64,000 bases of DNA from Diplolepis rosae (GCA_030998225.1 JAPYXD010000581.1:2418001-2482000), one strand, 5' to 3'. Counted from the stretch's first letter, positions 22,558 to 36,351 are shown. Translations and numbers: made by a program. Notes: generated by a model not told the origin, from the sequence alone.

Positions 22558-22570
22558 AAAATGTTATAAC

Positions 22571-24783
22571 CTACGACGGTGGTGGATAATATGAACGTTG
22601 ATTGCTGGAAGGGCCAGTAGGAGTTCCACCAGAGAAAAATGATGAGTTCGAAGGGTATCCATAGGGCGGGAATGGTTGTTGGGTCGGTGTTGATGTGTTC
22701 GGTTGAATCTGTCTAACTGAACTGGGAGTACCTAAATTATGAATAGTAGTTACATGATTTAATGCGTTAACACTTGGTGGTGGAACTGATATATTCGCTG
22801 GGGGATAAACTGGCGGACAATTTGTACTGTTTGAAAAGTTTGTGGAGTAAGATGGAAAATGTGCAGAAACGTCAATTGGCTTAGAATCCTCCATTCCCTC
22901 CGTTGCACAGCCATTCGTTGACACTAAATTCGAATTTGTTTTCGGTATCTTTCCTGATGACATAGCTGCAAATTTAAAGAAGATATTCAAACTAGAAGAC
23001 AAAATAATAAAACAAATAGAAGAAAAATCAAATGAAAACTAATAGGATGAAAATGTTTTTTGAAAAATGTCATTTTTAATTTTTTTACAAACCATTTGGA
23101 GTGCTTGAAGCAGATTCTATAGAAGGTGGCGCGACAAGTCTTTCTCTAGTAGCATCATTTGAAGGAATTAAGGGAGGCGAGTCTGGGGGTTTCGCACTAT
23201 TCGCTTGTGAGTACAAGTCCAATACTTGGTGGCAAATGTCTGAAAACGAAAATAAGCCGTTATATTTCTCATGATTTCAAAAACAAAATTGATCAATGAA
23301 AAACTGACCTTCTAGAAGATCCATAGTAACATCTTCAACGAACATGTCCCACCATCTTAAATGTTTCGGTTGTCTTCCACTCCAGTCAACGACTTCAAAT
23401 TTACTTAATTTTCCTGCTAAATACATAAGTGCTACTGCTATTATTTCTGGTTCCCACTGAAGGCATAAGGTTGTGCAGAGACTAGAACACAAAAATTTCC
23501 TTTTAGATACAAATATTTCTTTATTAAAAAAAAAACTTTTTATATTTTTTAAATAGACCACCTGTCGTTCACGAAGGTCCAGGCCATTTGAACCATCTTT
23601 TGTAACTTATTCTTATCACCTGAAATTAAAGAATAATTAATTAGGTAGAACTTGAAAATCTAAGGAAAAATTCAATATAGAAATTTACCTTTTAAAGACT
23701 TAGCGTATTTCAAAAGATAGCTGTATGGATGTTCGACTTGAAGATCAAATTTAATTGTTTGCAGTAAAATCCTTTCAAGTGTCATTACTTCTTCCTGTAA
23801 ATAATAATCCGTTTCACCCTTTAATCAGAGTTTAAACTGGTCGAAATCACCCTTGTTTGCCTAACAAATTTTTTACTTTTTGTACACCTCAATAATTTTG
23901 AGAGGTTGATTTTAAAAGACTTAATGTTCTTTTAGAAATAACAGGGTGACCGTTTTCATCGACGAAAATAATTCCCGATCATTTCCCGGCCATCGAAAAT
24001 TTTTTCCCGGTCATTAAAAAAATAGTTTCCAATGAATAACAGTTAATGCAATGAGTTTTCAAAGTTTTAAAATATTTTTTATTTAATATTCTGAAATGAA
24101 ATTTCTCCTGGTATACCGAAATCACGAAATCATACGAAATGGACAATTTTCAATAAGGCGGGAATTTCGAAATGCATAATCACTTTATGTAAAACATTTA
24201 AAACAAATAAAAATCATTATTTATTAACATTTTTTAAAAATTCACGGTCAACAAAAAAATTCCCGGTCATTTCCCGGTTTCTCCAGGTCACAGAAAATTC
24301 CCGGTTCCCCGGTCAAGCGGCCACCCTGAAATAAATATGGACTTACTTTCGGATCTTCACCAAAAGTCAGGAACTTTTGATCACTAAGTAAAGTTTTTGC
24401 AGTTTTGATAATGTCTTTGCATTTTTTTGGAGTTTCCTCCACTTTTCCAGCTAGAAATAAACAGCTACAGGCTGTTACCTGAAAATAATATTTTGCGTCG
24501 TTAATCTGAGAAATTCTGTTACATTCATTTTTCGTTTTTTCTCCATAACAGTTAAAACACTCACATATCTTGGAAAAGTTTTGAAAGAATGGAACATATA
24601 GAAACGATGATAATAAACCACTCCAGTTGCCATCGTGTTATATCCAAGATCCATTTTTGTACCGGTGTCGATAATAAATCGCGCACCTTCTTTCCTGTAT
24701 CGACATTCTGTCTCATAATCAATTCCATCTTGGACTGAAGGCGTATTTCTCAAATTCTTCTTTTCGTAATACCAACATGGCAT
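22571..24783 (-). CDS. CycK: Cyclin K, copy A
   Basis: Seven coding exons on the minus strand join to 409 residues: 24783-24565, 24478-24347, 23794-23689, 23619-23562, 23481-23309, 23239-23093, 22965-22571. The protein opens [16 protein letters not shown] and has the cyclin boxes with [62 protein letters not shown] and [19 protein letters not shown]. The tail of about 130 residues is Pro/Ser-rich and ends RSYYPPPS. Cyclin K activates CDK12/13, which phosphorylate the RNA polymerase II C-terminal domain in the nucleus. The ATG lies just after a ttttcag-type acceptor, so an untranslated first exon lies upstream. It is tandem with copy B and shares all its intron positions plus one more (23620-23688). 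Confidence 0.93.
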
Positions 24784-26307
24784 TTTTGATAAACCCTGAA
24801 ACCGTTTACAATTTCATGAAGGTTTAGAAAAAAATACTTTGGTAATTTACTTTTGCTAAAACTTTTTTTCATATAAAAACTGAACATGGTCTGATATATT
24901 TTTTAAAACTCAGAGAAATTAATGTATCAATTGTAACCATTTGCCATTATTCCAATAGGTGCCAACAATCGAGAAAATTTTTAAAAATTGCTAAAGAAAA
25001 CTTGACAAATTTTGGATTCCGTGCGGATTCCTTCCTATGTGGCTTATATCGATTTTTTACTTCGTTGCTTTTTTTTTAAGTGTTTTGTTTCAATTGGTTC
25101 TGTCATGTTGGTTTTAAAAAGGAAATGTTAATTAGATATCAGAATAATAAATGATTGCTTATGTTTAAAATGATAACAATATAATGAAATGAAAAAGATA
25201 AGGGAAGCTTAAAATAGGTACAATGAATAACAATTGAAACATTATTTTTTCAAGCATATTAGCATATAAAAAGTTTTGATCATTTGAGCAGTGGAAATCA
25301 TATCAAATTTTGAAAAATTATGATTTTTTTATACGTTCAAAAATTTAATAAATTCAATCACACAGTGATTATTAAATTTCTTAGGGCTTTGGAGACTAAA
25401 TATGAACAAACGAAGGGTCTTAAAAGGCATGTAAAGGACCGCTCAATAATGGAAACGAATTTGGGAAGCCTAATATTGTAAATCTTTCGCCAGATAAAAC
25501 TGCGAATGGGTTCAAATTTGCAAGTACGTTATTACAAGTATGCTATTGTATGCAAATACAATAGATAAAAATGCAAAAAAGCTTAGAAAATTGTAGGTTT
25601 CAAAAACCATTGAATATATAAAGAATGGGTTAACTTATTAATTGTTAGTATCTATTGTATTTCTGAAAGAATAAAATTTATTATAATAAAGCTGTAATTT
25701 AAAAGAATCAAGACAACAGGTTAATTTTACATTCTTATGCAATGTTAGTACAAATTTGTTAAGAAAAGCTGTTGCATGTGGAGAAAGCTAAATTTATAAC
25801 CTCAAATTGTATAGAAATTTGAACATTACCCAGCTAAGTCGATGAATTAAAATGTGGTAGGGCTGATAAGGAAACTATTTTTTACTTACCTACTTAATGT
25901 CGACTGCTAATTAAATGTATTCTAATTTTTAATATCACTGTACTTAAATTCACTGCTATTTAGTCTCGAACTGCCTTTGTTATTATTGAACATCATTGAA
26001 CTGCAATTGATATGCGCATGTGCAATGTAGAATTTACCGCCAAATTTAAAAAAAAATAATTAATTCCATTGATTCAAAAGCGCTAGTAAATCGAAAATCT
26101 AAATCACTTATGTTGAACACGATCAAAATTTAATTAATCTAAAAAGAAAACTTCAAATTTAAAAAAAGTTAAAAAATCAAAGCCCCAGAAAAAATATACA
26201 TTGGATATTATTAATACACACTACAAAGAATATTTAAAATAGATCCTATTTTTTCAAACTGGGAATAATAGGGAAAGAAAAAACATTACATGTGATGCTA
26301 TTTACAA
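24784..26307. other. Intergenic region between the CycK copies
   Basis: AT-rich with no frame. It should contain the CycK-A untranslated first exon and promoter; a CpG/GCGC-bearing stretch near 26015-26035 ('tatgcgcatgtgcaatg') is a candidate transcription start area, but nothing proves it. Confidence 0.35.
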
Positions 26308-26313
26308 TTTATT
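26308..26313 (-). terminator. Poly(A) signal of CycK-B
   Basis: AATAAA on the minus strand about 116 bp beyond the CycK-B stop. Confidence 0.5.
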
Positions 26314-26428
26314 TCTTTACCAAAAATACATACACGTTCCTTGCAAAGCGAGTGTAAAATACCTTTGTGAACCATAAACAAACAACAAACAACATGATTT
26401 ACAATAATATTATCACAGTTTATAGTAA

Positions 26429-28240
26429 TTATGGTGGATAATACGCCCTTTGATTATTATAAGGAGGGCCAGGAGTCCTGGGAAAATAGGAAAGATTTGG
26501 GGGGTAGGTATAAGGTTGAAATGTAGGTCGTGCTGTTGCAGAAGGTGAAATATGCCTTATAGAATTAGGAGTTCCTATATTATGGGGTGGGAGTGGGAGC
26601 ACAGAACTAATAGCTGGCATATTTGGGGGTGGTATTGACATATCTAAAGGTGGATAAACCGGGGGATAAATAAGATTACTCGAAAAATTCACGGGGAAAG
26701 ATGGGAATGATACAGGAGTTTCCACCGGTTTTGAATTTTCTGTGATTTCAGCTGGAGGACGTTCGTTTGTGGGCACTGAATTTGTTTCTGTGGTTAAATC
26801 CTTCGCAGGTGTAACTGTAACTAAAATTTTCAATGGTTACTTTAAATCTTTACTTTAAAAGTTTAAATCTCATGAAGGATAAAGCGTGAGTGGGTAATCA
26901 GCAAGGAAGAATGTTCAAGTATTATGATATTATGATTCAAGTATTATAATGAAATTGTAATTTTTGCATTCTTTTAAATTCTATACACTTTTCTTTACCG
27001 TTTGTTGGGTTTGAAGTAGAAGTGGTTAGAGGTGGCGTTGATGTTTTTTCTCTTGTAGTTCCGTTTGGTGGACCTGAAGGTACATTTTCAAGAATTCTTG
27101 CACTATTTGCTTGAGGATACAAGTCTAAAGCTTGACAGCAAATGTCTGAAAATTAAATTCTTGTTATTTTTAACTTCGATGTATTTAGTTCGATAGTTTA
27201 ATTAAGTGGATCTACCTTCTAAAATGTCCATTGTGATATCTTCAATGAACATATTCCACCATTTGACGTGTTTTGGTTGTCTTCCATTCCAATCTACTAC
27301 TTCAAATTTACTTAATCTTCCAGCTAAATATATAAGTGCAACTGCTATTATTTCAGGTTCCCATTGAAGGCACAGAGTTGTACATAAACTGCAAAAAATT
27401 ATTTCTATTTACAAACTTGTCTTTATGTTCTTATTAAAATCTAATATTTAAACTTTTTTCTATCAAACTAATATCATATTTTACTTTTTATAAAATAGAT
27501 TAGTGAAGTTCTTTACCTATCGTTTACAAAGGTCCAAGCCATTTGAATCATATTTTGCAACTTAACTCTGTCACCTTTCAGACACTTGGCGTATCTTAAA
27601 AGGTATTTATAAGGATGCTCTACTTGCAGATCAAATTTGATCGTCTGTAATAAAATTCTTTCTAGCATCATCACTTCTTCCTGCAAATAAAACCCATTTT
27701 CATAAAAATATATTTTTCTTATTATTTTTGAAACTGTACATTTTAAATTTAAAGCCCTTAAACTTTGATACGTACTTTAGGGTCTTCTCCAAACGTTGTG
27801 AACTTTTGCTCAGAGAGAAGAGACTTTGCAGTTTTAATAATGTCTTTACATTTTTTAGGAGTTTCCTCCACCTTTCCTGCCAGGAATAAACAACTAGATG
27901 CAGTCACCTAAAATCAGCACAAAAGTTGCAATCAGAAATCGTGATGAAAAATTACATTTCTAGTAGTTAGTGGACTAAATTTAAATTCAAGATGGGAAAA
28001 TCTAATGGAATAAATGCTTACATAGCGAGGATATGACTTGAAGGAGTTGAACATGTAGAAACGATGAAAATAAACTACTCCAGTTGCTATGGTGTTGTAG
28101 CCCAAATCCATTTTTGCTCCAGTATCTATAATGAATCGCGCACCTTCTGTCCTGTATCGACATTCTGTTTCGTAACTAATCCCATCTCTAATGGATGGAG
28201 TGTCTTTCAAATCATCCTTATTGTAGTACCAGAAAGGCAT
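26429..28240 (-). CDS. CycK: Cyclin K, copy B
   Basis: Six coding exons on the minus strand join to 408 residues: 28240-28022, 27907-27776, 27680-27517, 27388-27216, 27145-26999, 26820-26429. It opens [16 protein letters not shown] and keeps the cyclin-box signatures ([65 protein letters not shown]). The Pro-rich tail ends NNQRAYYPP. Identity to copy A is about 78% over exon 1 and lower in the tail. All splice sites and frames are clean, so this is an active-looking paralogue, not a retrocopy. Exon 3 (164 nt) equals exons 3 plus 4 of copy A (106 + 58 nt) without the intron. A ttttcag acceptor just upstream of the ATG again implies an untranslated first exon. Copy-specific roles are unknown. 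Confidence 0.93.
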
Positions 28241-30761
28241 TTTTGCATAGCCTGAAAATTTTCAGTTTATGTTCAACAGATTTGATTATCTTTCTTGACA
28301 AACTTTATTTTACTGAAAGGTTTTTAGAAATTCTGATTTTCCAGTGGAATTGACCTGTTAAAAATGACCAATTGATTAAACTCATTTAATTTTATTAACT
28401 TTAGGGAATATTTTTGGCGTAACAACGAAGAGCACAAACAAATAGGTAATATTTAATCAAATGGACTTCCATGCATACGTCACTTCCTTAGAGAAAACCT
28501 CTATGACGTTCGTGACGTCATTAATAAACATAAATGTCAAAGAACTAATTTGAAAATAATTCACAGAGAAAAATGTATAGAGAATCGGTCCAAAAAGACA
28601 AAATTTTTATACAAAATTGAAAGAAAAATGACTCTAAAGTACATAACATATGTTAGACTCATCTCAATTCTCTGAGGCTTTTTTGACATTTATTTAAAGA
28701 ATTTTATAAAGAATAATTTCAAAATATTTTTTTTTTTTTTTTTTAGTAAATATTGACATCTGTAATATATAATGCATAAAAGAGAATTAACTCACAAAAT
28801 ATTTGTAACGAGAATGTGAAATAATTTGGTTTATCAACGATAAGCAAAAATAGTGTACAATTCGAAGTAAAATTACTTTCAAAGTTAATTGTATGAAATA
28901 AACAAATGGTTGTGAAAGAATTAAATTTTATGTAACTAAAATAAGAGGTTAGACTGAAAATTACTCTGTTTACTCACTCATTTTATAATGACTTCCTTCC
29001 AAAAATTTGGAGCAAGTCAATTTATTTTAGTATCTTCACTTCACTAATGCCTTTTAAAAGTAATTATGTCATTTTAAAAAATTTTGCTACTCTTTTAAAT
29101 ATACGAATATATTTTTTCTTGAATCTTGGCACTGCCTGGCACTTTTCTCAGTTTTCTTCGATTCACTCTAGAATGCAATATAACGGAGGATGTAACGGTT
29201 GAGTCGATTCTATTTCCTAGTGAGTAGCTTTCCTCATAGATGGCACCATAATTCTTAAAATTGAAATCCACCTTCTAATTAATAAGAATTCATCCATTAA
29301 TTAAACTTCCTTGAATAACAACATTACAAAACTTTTTAAAACAATATTTCTTCATATTTAATAGTAAAACTTTCAATATTTCATTCGCTGGATTTACATC
29401 CATTTGATAATTTTTTGGAGTAAACTAAAAGTATCCCGAATTCTCTTACATATTTGAGAGCTGTTGCTGATTTAAATAATAATCTTTAAAAGCTTCGGAT
29501 GATTAAATAGATTTAATGGCTTTAATTTTAATGCTAACTTTGTCTAAGTTCTGAAGTAAATTCTAGTTGCACCATTGAACTAGTATAGAAATTCATGCCG
29601 TATCTTTCGAAAATAGATAATAATTAAATAGGCGTTATTTCTTATGGTTCACCCATGAGATGATAGTTTCTGATAGGCATCTGTATTATTCAGTGGAGTG
29701 TCGTTAGAGTCGCATCAGCTAAGGGTGAAGTAGTAATATATTAAAACCGCACATGTAACAAATAAGGTTCATGTTAATCTTTTAGTAAATCATTGATATA
29801 AAGTAATATTATGCATAATGAATTGCTATTTGGCAAAATAAATAGTACATAGTATTCAGTAGTAAAATACAAAATCGAATTAAACGTTTTTCTTAATTCT
29901 CAATTCTTTTTAAAGCTTGCCTTTCTTACCTGAGATATATTTTGGACGATTTCGAGAAAGACTTCTACCCATCACTATGATCAGGTAATGGCAAAGCTCA
30001 CGAGATAGAGGAACGACAAGGATAAAAGGGATGAGGATAGGTTGTAAGAGAGGTATGAGGTAGGCAGAACGAGAATATAGGGTCTGTCCTTATCTACGGA
30101 TAGCAGGCAACCAACCACCCTTCACGTCCTGCGTCCAGAAGTGAGCCAGAGAATAGGACGCGCCATGATGAAACGGCCATATTGCCTTACTGCCCTCCAA
30201 AAAGGGTGAAATCTCAACCCCTCTTTATCTCTTTCTGCAAAATAGAAATCAAAGATTTTTACTATGATGTATGTTATTAAAATGAAACAAATCCTAGATC
30301 AAATAGTATGATTTGATATTACACACGGTAAAATGTATGGACAGAAGTAATATTTGTTCTGTGACAACAGTTTTTAACCCCATTTACTCTTTCAACTACT
30401 TTCTTTGACTTGCTTTCATTTTTACAATTGTGTTCACATTTACGGTATTAAATATAATTCCTACTTTGAATTTAATCATGCAAATTTTTATTTTCACAAA
30501 TTACTTGTTTTACTTGATAAAGCTATTTTCAAATTGTGCTGTTCGACTTCTACGCTTAACATTTCAAATTTATTGCCTCTTTTCAATCTATTTATGAAAG
30601 TTTTTTTATTAGATGATTTTGGTATACACAAACAATTAATTTTATATCAATGTAAACATAACTTGACTTGTGTTTCAGTTGCTATTTTGATTCAAATTTT
30701 GAAATTGAATTCTACTTTGGATGAGAAATTATTTCATACCTCTTAAGGAAGAACTGGTTAG
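28241..30761. other. Upstream flank of CycK-B; no gene recognised
   Basis: It should contain the CycK-B untranslated first exon and promoter, perhaps near 29100-29250. A purine-rich, GC-richer unique islet at about 29985-30240 has no frame. The rest is AT-rich. Confidence 0.35.
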
Positions 30762-30957
30762 ATAATCGGAAAAAAATTTAATCGAACTAACTATTTCCTC
30801 AGTTTTTTCATTTTAGCTTTTTAGTTGTTTTCAGCTATTTTTAATTATATGATTCTACTAATAAAAAACGACTTATTTTAGTCGATATAAAATTTCCCGT
30901 AGTTTTACTAATAAAATTAAAGATATAGTCGGTTCGACTAACTTTTTTTCTGACTGT
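30762..30957. repeat. Small inverted-repeat element
   Basis: The ends 'cggaaaaaaatttaatcgaa' and (complement) 'cagaaaaaaagttagtcgaa' are inverted over about 195 bp, similar in style to the CAC-type ends. Confidence 0.5.
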
Positions 30958-30972
30958 ATGTTCAATTCTTTC

Positions 30973-31561
30973 TTAAGGGGTAACACCACTGTAGAATTTT
31001 CAAAACTTCAAACGCGTTTTTCTCGAAATATAATTTTTCAAAACGGCACGCAGCATAACTCTAACAATTTTCAATCTTTTTATTTGAAAATTTAACCTCA
31101 ACCTTGAAATAACATTTCAAAGTGAACCACGTAGGGGATTTCCGATTAGTTAATTTAAACAATATTTATTAAGAAGTGACTGTCTCTTTTTTTTTGTGAA
31201 AATTGAACGACTTTATTCAAATACTTGCCAATTGCACAAAAATCAATATTTCTAAAATCTCCTACGCGGTTCACTAGATACACTCACGTAGATTACATAG
31301 ATTTTTTGTCTTTTTTCCAGCTTCAAATTCGCACCAGTTATAGTGCGTGTCGCAGATCTCCTCAAATTCAACATGCCTCGGGACAATTGCTGCAGTGTCG
31401 CCATTTTGTAATATTTTTCCTGCAAAAATTGTTTGTAATATACTTAAATATATGCTCAATAACTACCCCAAGTATTATTTCTCTATCACCTTTCCTTTCG
31501 CCCAAAAAAAAATTGTCAAAAAAACGCTTTTTTAGGCACTTACAGTGGTGTTACCCCTTAA
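30973..31561. mobile_element. TTAA element family 2, copy 1
   Basis: TTAAGGGGTAACACCACTG on the left and its complement ending CCCCTTAA on the right. The right TTAA (31558-31561) is also the left TTAA of the next element. It is a 589-bp, internally deleted relative of the copy at 39480. Confidence 0.85.
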
Positions 31562-31706
31562 GGGCATGTAATATTTAAGACAAGTAGATTTGTCTAAAAT
31601 TTGCATACAAATTTTAAAAACAAAACTTCAGTTATTTTGCACACAAACATGTAGAAACTTTAAATCAGTTTAATTTGCTTATTTCCTAAGTATCACATGC
31701 CCTTAA
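31558..31706. mobile_element. TTAA MITE family 1 copy
   Basis: TTAAGGGCATGTAATATTTA to the complement of TAAGTATCACATGCCCTTAA; 149 bp; abuts the family 2 element by a shared TTAA. Confidence 0.85.
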
Positions 31707-34700
31707 TTGAAAGTTAAATAAACTAATTTTAAAATTAAGAATTTGAGTAAGTGCGTAGATATTTGAGTGGGAAAGAGTGAAATTCAATCGCATTTTTATA
31801 GAGATCAGAGGTCGACGTATGTTGATGACTAACAGAGAGTCAGTGTCTCGCTTGGTGTCCTCAGTCTGAACTTTACTGAACTTATATAATGCATGAGTAA
31901 GAAGAATGGACCACCCATGCAGAAGGGGCCTCTCTTGACTTGGCTTCGAGTGTCCTCAAGGGTTGCGCGCGCGAATGAAGTACTCCATCAGACGGATGGA
32001 GTCAGGCAGACAACATACCCAGTAGAAAATGACACCGGGTATAGGACGATCGTGTTACGCGAAATCAACGAGTCACTTTGCAGCCCCAACTTCACGACAG
32101 GCTAGCCTTTGAGACGAGCTCTTTGGGGCGAGCTTATTCGCTAAGAAAACCCTCCAAAACAAATATTTGAATCAAGGATTTATTATTTGAATAAAAACTT
32201 AACGAAAACACCAACCAGTCTTTCCATTTCCAAATTTGTATTCTTTATCAACTTATTATCAAATTTTTATCATCTTCAAGATTAGGTACACAATTTAAGT
32301 GACCATTCTACTCTGATGGCCCGGAAAATTTCCAATTTTCATGATTTTCTTTTCACTGAATAAGATAAATAATCGATCTAAATTTTTTTTATGTATTAGG
32401 AGCACTTATCCCCTATACAACAAAAATATTCGTAAAGTAAATTTCTCATTTTTTAAACGAATTAAATGATGATCCAAGAAGTCATCTTTAAAAATCGGCA
32501 CTCGATGATGCGAATTCCCGGGGCCGTTAGAATGATCTGGAATCAAAATCCAATAGTGATTATTAATTTTTATAAATGTCGCTATCTCCGCCTATGGAAG
32601 TTTTTTTCTGATGAAAATTAACAAAATCTTGATCATTTGAAAATTTAATGTCGAATTTTCCGGAAAATTTTTGTTTATAACAAATTTAATTTTCAAAATG
32701 AAGAAGAAAGCTTCCATAGAAGGATAGAAAATGATGTGTAAAAATTTGAGAATGATAGCTTGAAAACTCTGGCTGTAGCAATTCACACCGTTTTTAAAAA
32801 AGGTATTTCGAGAAAAACGAGTTTTAATATCTAGAATAGGATATTTTCATATGAAATGTGGACTTACGATCAATATCCCTTCGGCTTTTTCGAATTACTT
32901 ATTTTTTACAGAAAATATGCAAAAAAAATCAATTGCAAAAAATCTTTACTGTAGAATGGTTCCTTAAATGGAATATTATAGTAATCCGATTAAACATCGT
33001 ATCGATTTCATTAAATACGTTTTTCCATTTTAAAAAGTCGTTTCTTTTTCAGTCTTCAGTATTTTCATCTCCGAGGCTTTATTGAATTCCTGCAACTTTA
33101 ACAAACACAATTTACGTAAATATTTCTGTTTCGCTTCGAATAAAAGTTGTATTTCGAAACTACAAATGCGACTTCCACTCTAAGGAAGAGCAGAAGTCGA
33201 AGATTCCAGGCCAGGCCGTCTCAAGAGCGTAATGCATCCCAGAACGACAAAGAGTTGTGTAAACAAACTCTCCAGGACATCCAAAAGCCTTACTTTTAAG
33301 CGTCTTTCTTGGTCAGGTCGTGATATTATATAGTGAAAATAATTTTATTCAATTTCAGATTTCGAAGAATATCAATAACTAAAGTATAATATATCTACCC
33401 GGTAATAAGAGTTGAATAGAGAAAAATTAATATTTTTAGATTTTAGTGTAAAAGAAGATTATTCTTTTCTTTTGAATCCGCGATTTTTCCATCAGCCTAA
33501 AGTGCACAACATTTGAATAGGATATCTCCGAAACTAATTGCTTTCTATTTCCATCGCGACCGCCGCACTCCTCAGAGTTGTTTTCTATTTTACAAACGCA
33601 ATCGTATTTTCGATTTTTTAATTCCTCCTAATCGTAACGATACGCATACCTCAAAGAGATGTTTTGTATTCCGCAAAGGTGGACATGTTCTGAGTTTATT
33701 TAATTCCTTCTAATCAGTTCATAAAATATGTGTAATAAACTGTTTTAATTCTTTCTTGTGGAATATAAGTTTTGAAATTTCAATTCTAATAAATTCAAGT
33801 CTGCACCTCTAGAGTTAAAATAATTTTAATTAACATATTTGAATTGGTTTCATTTTAAATACATCCTCCTCAATGTTAGCAGGAATTAATGTATTTTTTA
33901 ACACGTTTGAATAAATTATTAAAATATAAATAAATATAAACTTGAATATTTTCCAACCGTATAAGTTATAAATTGATTTAAAAATGAAAAAAGTAAGATA
34001 AATAAGATACTTCATAAATATGTAATAGTAATTAAATAGCAATGATAATTGATAATAAACTAAATTAATGAAGTTTAGTACAAGAAATAAAGTGTAATAT
34101 TGTACCAGAATTATTAATTTTTATTTTATTGTAAGTATTTATAATAGAGCACTGGTACAAATATTTATATTACATATTTAATCCAATGTCATCTAATGAA
34201 TCATATATAGCAGTTGTAATGCGATACACCAAATATACGTTAATTATATTAATTAAAAAATGTTTATATAATTCAGATTGATTTTTTCTTTTCCAATTAC
34301 AAATTAAAATTTAACACAAAATATTTATTAACGAGAAAACTATCCATACATTTAAATTCAACCTAGAGTGTTCAAAGTGAAATTCCTTTAAGCCTTTCTA
34401 TTTCTTCTTTTTCATTCTTCTACTTATTAATTCTTTTTAATACGCTCCTGTTACATTTTACTAGGTCGATTGAAAAAAATAAGATATTAGTAGGAATACG
34501 AATTCTTAATTATTCTTTATTCAGCCCTTATTACCGGGTTTAGTACAAATTGAGACTTTTTTATAGGACGTATTTTAACACGACTGACTAGAGTAAATGA
34601 GAAAAACAGTTTCGAATACTCGGAAGGAGGAACCAACATCGTGTGTGGGCCATGGCTACGTGTTAATCAGGATAACCGGCTACCGTGCAGCCCGCGAACG

Positions 34701-35436
34701 GCCCTTCAATTAGTATACCTACATCTACCCACATTTCACCTTCGTACGACTTCCCTCTCATCTCACCTCGTCGAATCTTTCTTTCATGGGACTCGTTTTC
34801 GAGTTCCTCTTCTTCTCTCTCCAACCTTTTTTTCTCCTTTTATTCTGAGAACGACAGAGCTTCATTGTTTTTACTAAATTCTCCAAATGAATGGACGAAC
34901 TTCGAAAATTATTCGTTCGCTCTCTAGCCTTTGGAGTTAGATTTTCTGAAATGAAAAAAAATATTCTTCAATCAAGTATAAGTGTTTTTGTTTTTACAAG
35001 AGGTTTTTAAAATATATTCTCTATAAAAATCTTAGATTGAAATTATTAAAAATAAGATAAACCACTAACTCTGATATTATGATAAATTTATATTGTAGAT
35101 CAATTAAGGTATGAAATAAACTTTTGAAAACGATTGTTGAAAAAAATGAAGAATTTGCACTTAGGCAAACGTGTCTTGAGAATTTATGCGTGGGAGGTAG
35201 AAGATTTTAGTGCCATAAGACCGGTTAAGACGTTTTGATTGTGTGATAATTAATTCGAAGGCTACCTGTTTTCATTCACGACTCCTAGACAGTCTTGTAA
35301 ATAAATTCACACGGTTGTATCTGTTTTACTTTCACTTATATTTTATTACTGCTACGAAACCAGTTTTGCGAACTTTTCAAAAGGAACATCTTCTGGATAA
35401 AAGAGATTTTGATATTTTTGTATTTTCCTACACCTG
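31707..35436. other. Gene-poor AT-rich region with GC-richer islets
   Basis: No gene is recognised. GC-richer unique islets lie at about 31800-32155, 33170-33310 and 34590-34930. Their open frames are short and lack domains; they could be regulatory elements or untranslated exons. Confidence 0.35.
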
Positions 35437-35534
35437 CACGGAAAGAAATGTGTAGCTGTGACAAGGATTTTTTAGGTTATATCAGCCATATTTATGGTTA
35501 GGATAGTTACTAATATACCTAATATCCTAATATA

Positions 35535-36351
35535 TAGGGATGTAGGTTCATGAAACGTTTCAGTGGAACATTGAAAGTTTCATGAAACGATAAAACGTTT
35601 CATGGACTAAAGTTTCATGAAACATTCGCAAAGTTTCACAAATATGAATGCGCATGGGCACTCATGTCAGGTTAAGGTTATATTATTCAAATCGTATTCA
35701 TTTGTTTTGATGTTTTTTGATGTGATGCAAGATGGTTTACCGGTACTGTCGACTGAATATTTTGCGTTTAAAGTATAATAAAAAGTTCTTAGAAAATGGG
35801 TCGGCAGAAGCACTGCGTACATAAGTATTTCTCAAAGCATGTGGATGAAGGACGTGTCGTGAAAGTTCAGTGGAGTTTTTGCCAATGGGTGAATAGAAAA
35901 ATACGACCACAATTATCCAGCACCTAAAAGAGTTTTGCAAAATTGCGCCTGTGAAAGTTAAGTGGGAAATGGTTAATGGTTACGGAAACTGTTTGTGAAT
36001 TGATGGATGATCATGGTGAAAAAATTGCCGATAATAAAATTGGAGAAGGCAATGATAAGATTCCCAATGCTCGGAATCATAGCAATAAATTGAAAAAAAT
36101 ACAATACTAAATAATTTACATTTGACTCACCTGATTTAATCTTTCTAATTAGATAAAATTATTTATTTATTCAAATTTCCTATATAAATTAGTTATTTAT
36201 TTTATTAATTGATTTTTAATTTAATTATTTATGTAATTTATTTACGAGTTTTGAAAATTCAATCAGTTTGAATTTTTCCGTTATTATGCATGAAACTTTA
36301 GAAACTGAAGCGTTTCATTTTCCCAAAGTTCCATAAAACTTTACAACCCTA
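35535..36351 (+). mobile_element. hAT transposon remnant with 8-bp target duplication
   Basis: It starts TAGGGATGTAGGTTCATG and ends with the inverted match CTTTACAACCCTA. The flanks are exact 8-bp copies, CTAATATA (35527-35534 and 36352-36359), diagnostic of hAT. The length of 817 bp is far below an autonomous element; it keeps only a BED-finger fragment. Confidence 0.9.
35796..35946 (+). pseudogene. BED-type zinc finger fragment of hAT transposase
   Basis: MGRQKHCVHKYFSKHVDEGR is followed by VVKVQWSFCQWV and RPQLSST, then a TAA stop, after which the same frame continues KSFAKLRL. The arrangement fits the N-terminal BED finger of hAT transposases, but the first zinc-binding Cys of the C-x2-C pair is Trp (QWSFC). 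It is non-functional. Confidence 0.55.

Noticed and set aside
30405..30746. A 113-codon protein gene
   Set aside because: Low-complexity AT-driven frame rich in Leu, Phe, Ile and Asn, no domain, no promoter or splice signals.
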